From JAKBCQ01 sp021807585 (GTDB taxonomy: Bacteria > Planctomycetota > Planctomycetia > Isosphaerales > Isosphaeraceae): a stretch of 7,244 nt of DNA. Shown piece after piece: positions 6,217-7,244 of this stretch (position 1 is the stretch's first letter; each line of letters starts with the position of its first letter). The stretch lies in the NCBI GenBank assembly GCA_027325115.1, contig DAHWFG010000303.1, positions 1 to 7,244 on the forward strand, in the 5' to 3' direction. Under the pieces are notes generated by a model that was not told the origin of the DNA, did no database searches, and saw only the letters and a list, made by a program, of their open reading frames with translations. A program made the position numbers and the translations under genes.

Positions 6217-6912
6217 ATGGCGACACGAGTGAAATGGCTGGGACACGCGGCGCTTTGGATCGAAACCGGTTCACACAAAATTCTCATCGATCCGTTTTTG
6301 ACGGGCAACCCCAAGGCCGCCGCTAAGCTCGAAGAACTTGATCCCGATTATATCTTGATCTCCCACGGTCATGGCGACCACGTGGGGGATTCGATCGCGA
6401 TCGCCCGACGGACGGGGGCGACGGTCGTCTCGAATTATGAAATCAGCGAATGGCTCACATCGAAAGGCGTGGCCAAAGCTCACGGGATGCAGCACGGCGG
6501 CGGCTTTTCGTTCCCGTTCGGGCGGTTGAAGCTCACCCTCGCGTTCCACGGATCGGCGCTTCCCGACGGGTCGAACGGCGGCAATCCGTGCGGCTTCCTC
6601 CTTTCGCTCAACGACGGCGTGACGATCTACGACGCCGCGGACACGGGGCTTTTCGGCGATATGAAACTGATCGGCGAAGCGGGAATCGACCTCGCGATCC
6701 TGCCGATCGGCGATAATTACACGATGGGCCCCGACGACTCACTCCGCGCGATCAAACTGATCGAACCCAAATCCGTCATACCGATTCATTACAATACGTT
6801 TGATTTGATCAAGCAAGACGAGCACGCTTGGGCCGAGCGGGTGCGTACAGAAACGAAGGCGAAACCCGTCGTTCTCAATCCAGGCGAATCGGTGGAAGTC
6901 GTTCACGGTTGA
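6217..6912 (+). CDS. UPF0173 metal-dependent hydrolase (metallo-beta-lactamase fold)
   Basis: This 231-residue cytoplasmic protein belongs to the UPF0173 branch of the metallo-beta-lactamase fold and has normal family length. The metal-binding motif HGHGDH is at 50-55, with H111 in AFHGS, D142 in DAADTG and H191 in IPIHYNTF as the remaining expected ligands, so the binuclear metal site looks intact. The start MATRVKWLGHAA and the following ILIDPFLTGNP are typical of the family. The ATG at 6217-6219 has GGGAG (6203-6207) 9 bases upstream. The natural substrate of UPF0173 proteins is not established, so only hydrolase activity should be assumed. It is divergent from tRNA-Phe and appears to be transcribed alone. 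Confidence 0.93.
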   Translation: MATRVKWLGHAALWIETGSHKILIDPFLTGNPKAAAKLEELDPDYILISHGHGDHVGDSIAIARRTGATVVSNYEISEWLTSKGVAKAHGMQHGGGFSFPFGRLKLTLAFHGSALPDGSNGGNPCGFLLSLNDGVTIYDAADTGLFGDMKLIGEAGIDLAILPIGDNYTMGPDDSLRAIKLIEPKSVIPIHYNTFDLIKQDEHAWAERVRTETKAKPVVLNPGESVEVVHG

Positions 6913-6927
6913 TCGGCGCAATGACAC

Positions 6928-6985
6928 GATCGCGCCGCGGTTTCGGTGTTTCTCCAATCGTCTGGTTTCATAACACGGCGCGATC
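6928..6985. repeat. Perfect 10-bp inverted repeat after the UPF0173 gene
   Basis: GATCGCGCCG (6928-6937) and CGGCGCGATC (6976-6985) are exact reverse complements around a 38-base spacer, starting 15 bases beyond the UPF0173 stop codon. Only two T follow on the plus strand, so it is a poor intrinsic terminator by itself. It may still stop or stabilise the transcript, or act as a protein-binding site before the next gene. Confidence 0.5.
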
Positions 6986-7093
6986 TTGGTACGATGTCTC
7001 GCGTTTACAAGCGTCGCTTACGGAACGACCCCGTCGCGATTCGATTCCTCCGAGTCCGACTTACGACGGTAACACATCGAAACGAGAACGCCG

Positions 7094-7244
7094 ATGCTCC
7101 CCGGCCCCGTCTTTTATACCGAGCTCCTCACGACGGCGCGGCGAGCTCGATATTATTGGCTTCGATTCTTCTACTGTTTGATTCTTCTTTTCTCGATTTG
7201 GTCGACATATCAATCGCGCAGTTGGGATTTCGACGCGATGTCGA
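7094..7244 (+). CDS. ABC-2 type permease, N-terminal fragment (runs off right edge)
   Basis: Fifty codons are open from ATG 7094-7096 to the window end. The N-terminus MLPGPVFYTELLTTARRARY is followed by a hydrophobic segment, YYWLRFFYCLILLFSIW (20-36). This combination, a short cytoplasmic start with the basic TARRARYY just before the first transmembrane helix, is one I recall from large ABC-2 family permeases of planctomycetes. No strong Shine-Dalgarno sequence is visible upstream (only a weak GAGAA). The rest of the protein and any partner ATPase lie outside the window. The identification rests on family memory and the fragment alone. Confidence 0.7.
   Translation, partial: MLPGPVFYTELLTTARRARYYWLRFFYCLILLFSIWSTYQSRSWDFDAMS

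Noticed and set aside
1..7244. CRISPR array, defence island, toxin-antitoxin pair or intact insertion sequence
   Set aside because: No regularly spaced repeats, no transposase or cas/defence domains, and all complete genes belong to ordinary housekeeping or transport families.

Overview
The window looks like chromosomal DNA of a planctomycete, probably near the Isosphaeraceae/Gemmataceae. I infer this from the gene families, not from a marker gene. Three points support it: a secreted protein built of 24-residue leucine-rich repeats of the DAGL/LxxLxL type common in planctomycetes; the start of an ABC-2 permease with the MLPGPVF...ELLTTARRARYY N-terminus that I associate with planctomycetes; and loosely packed short operons in moderately GC-rich DNA full of CGATCG/GATCG words.

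Layout, left to right. Positions 1-421 hold no gene I can name. They contain nested and mutually exclusive inverted repeats, and a long stop-free minus-strand frame that runs off the left edge. Next comes a minus-strand pair: a tandem ACT-domain protein (986-1438) followed 9 bases later by trmL (422-976), a tRNA wobble-base methyltransferase. A 394-base divergent spacer with a perfect 10-bp hairpin separates this pair from a plus-strand ABC exporter operon: a NatA-type ATPase (1833-2807) and a NatB-type permease (2800-4179), overlapping by 8 bases. Converging on it from the right is a minus-strand unit made of tRNA-Phe(GAA) with a good sigma-70-like promoter, a YbbN/CnoX-like thioredoxin-TPR protein (4953-5813) and a small exported LRR protein (4342-4917), with a plausible intrinsic terminator at 4275-4297. 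Divergent from the tRNA is a UPF0173 metallo-beta-lactamase-fold hydrolase (6217-6912) with hairpins in its leader. At the right edge, the first 50 codons of another ABC-2 permease (7094 onward) are visible.

How the genes work together: the ATPase and permease almost certainly form one exporter. The thioredoxin-TPR and LRR proteins are 35 bases apart and are probably co-transcribed, possibly by readthrough from the tRNA-Phe promoter. The other neighbours are ordinary housekeeping genes with no evident shared pathway. I did not find a clear new multi-gene system. The least explained parts are the left-edge region and the structured intergenic spacers.
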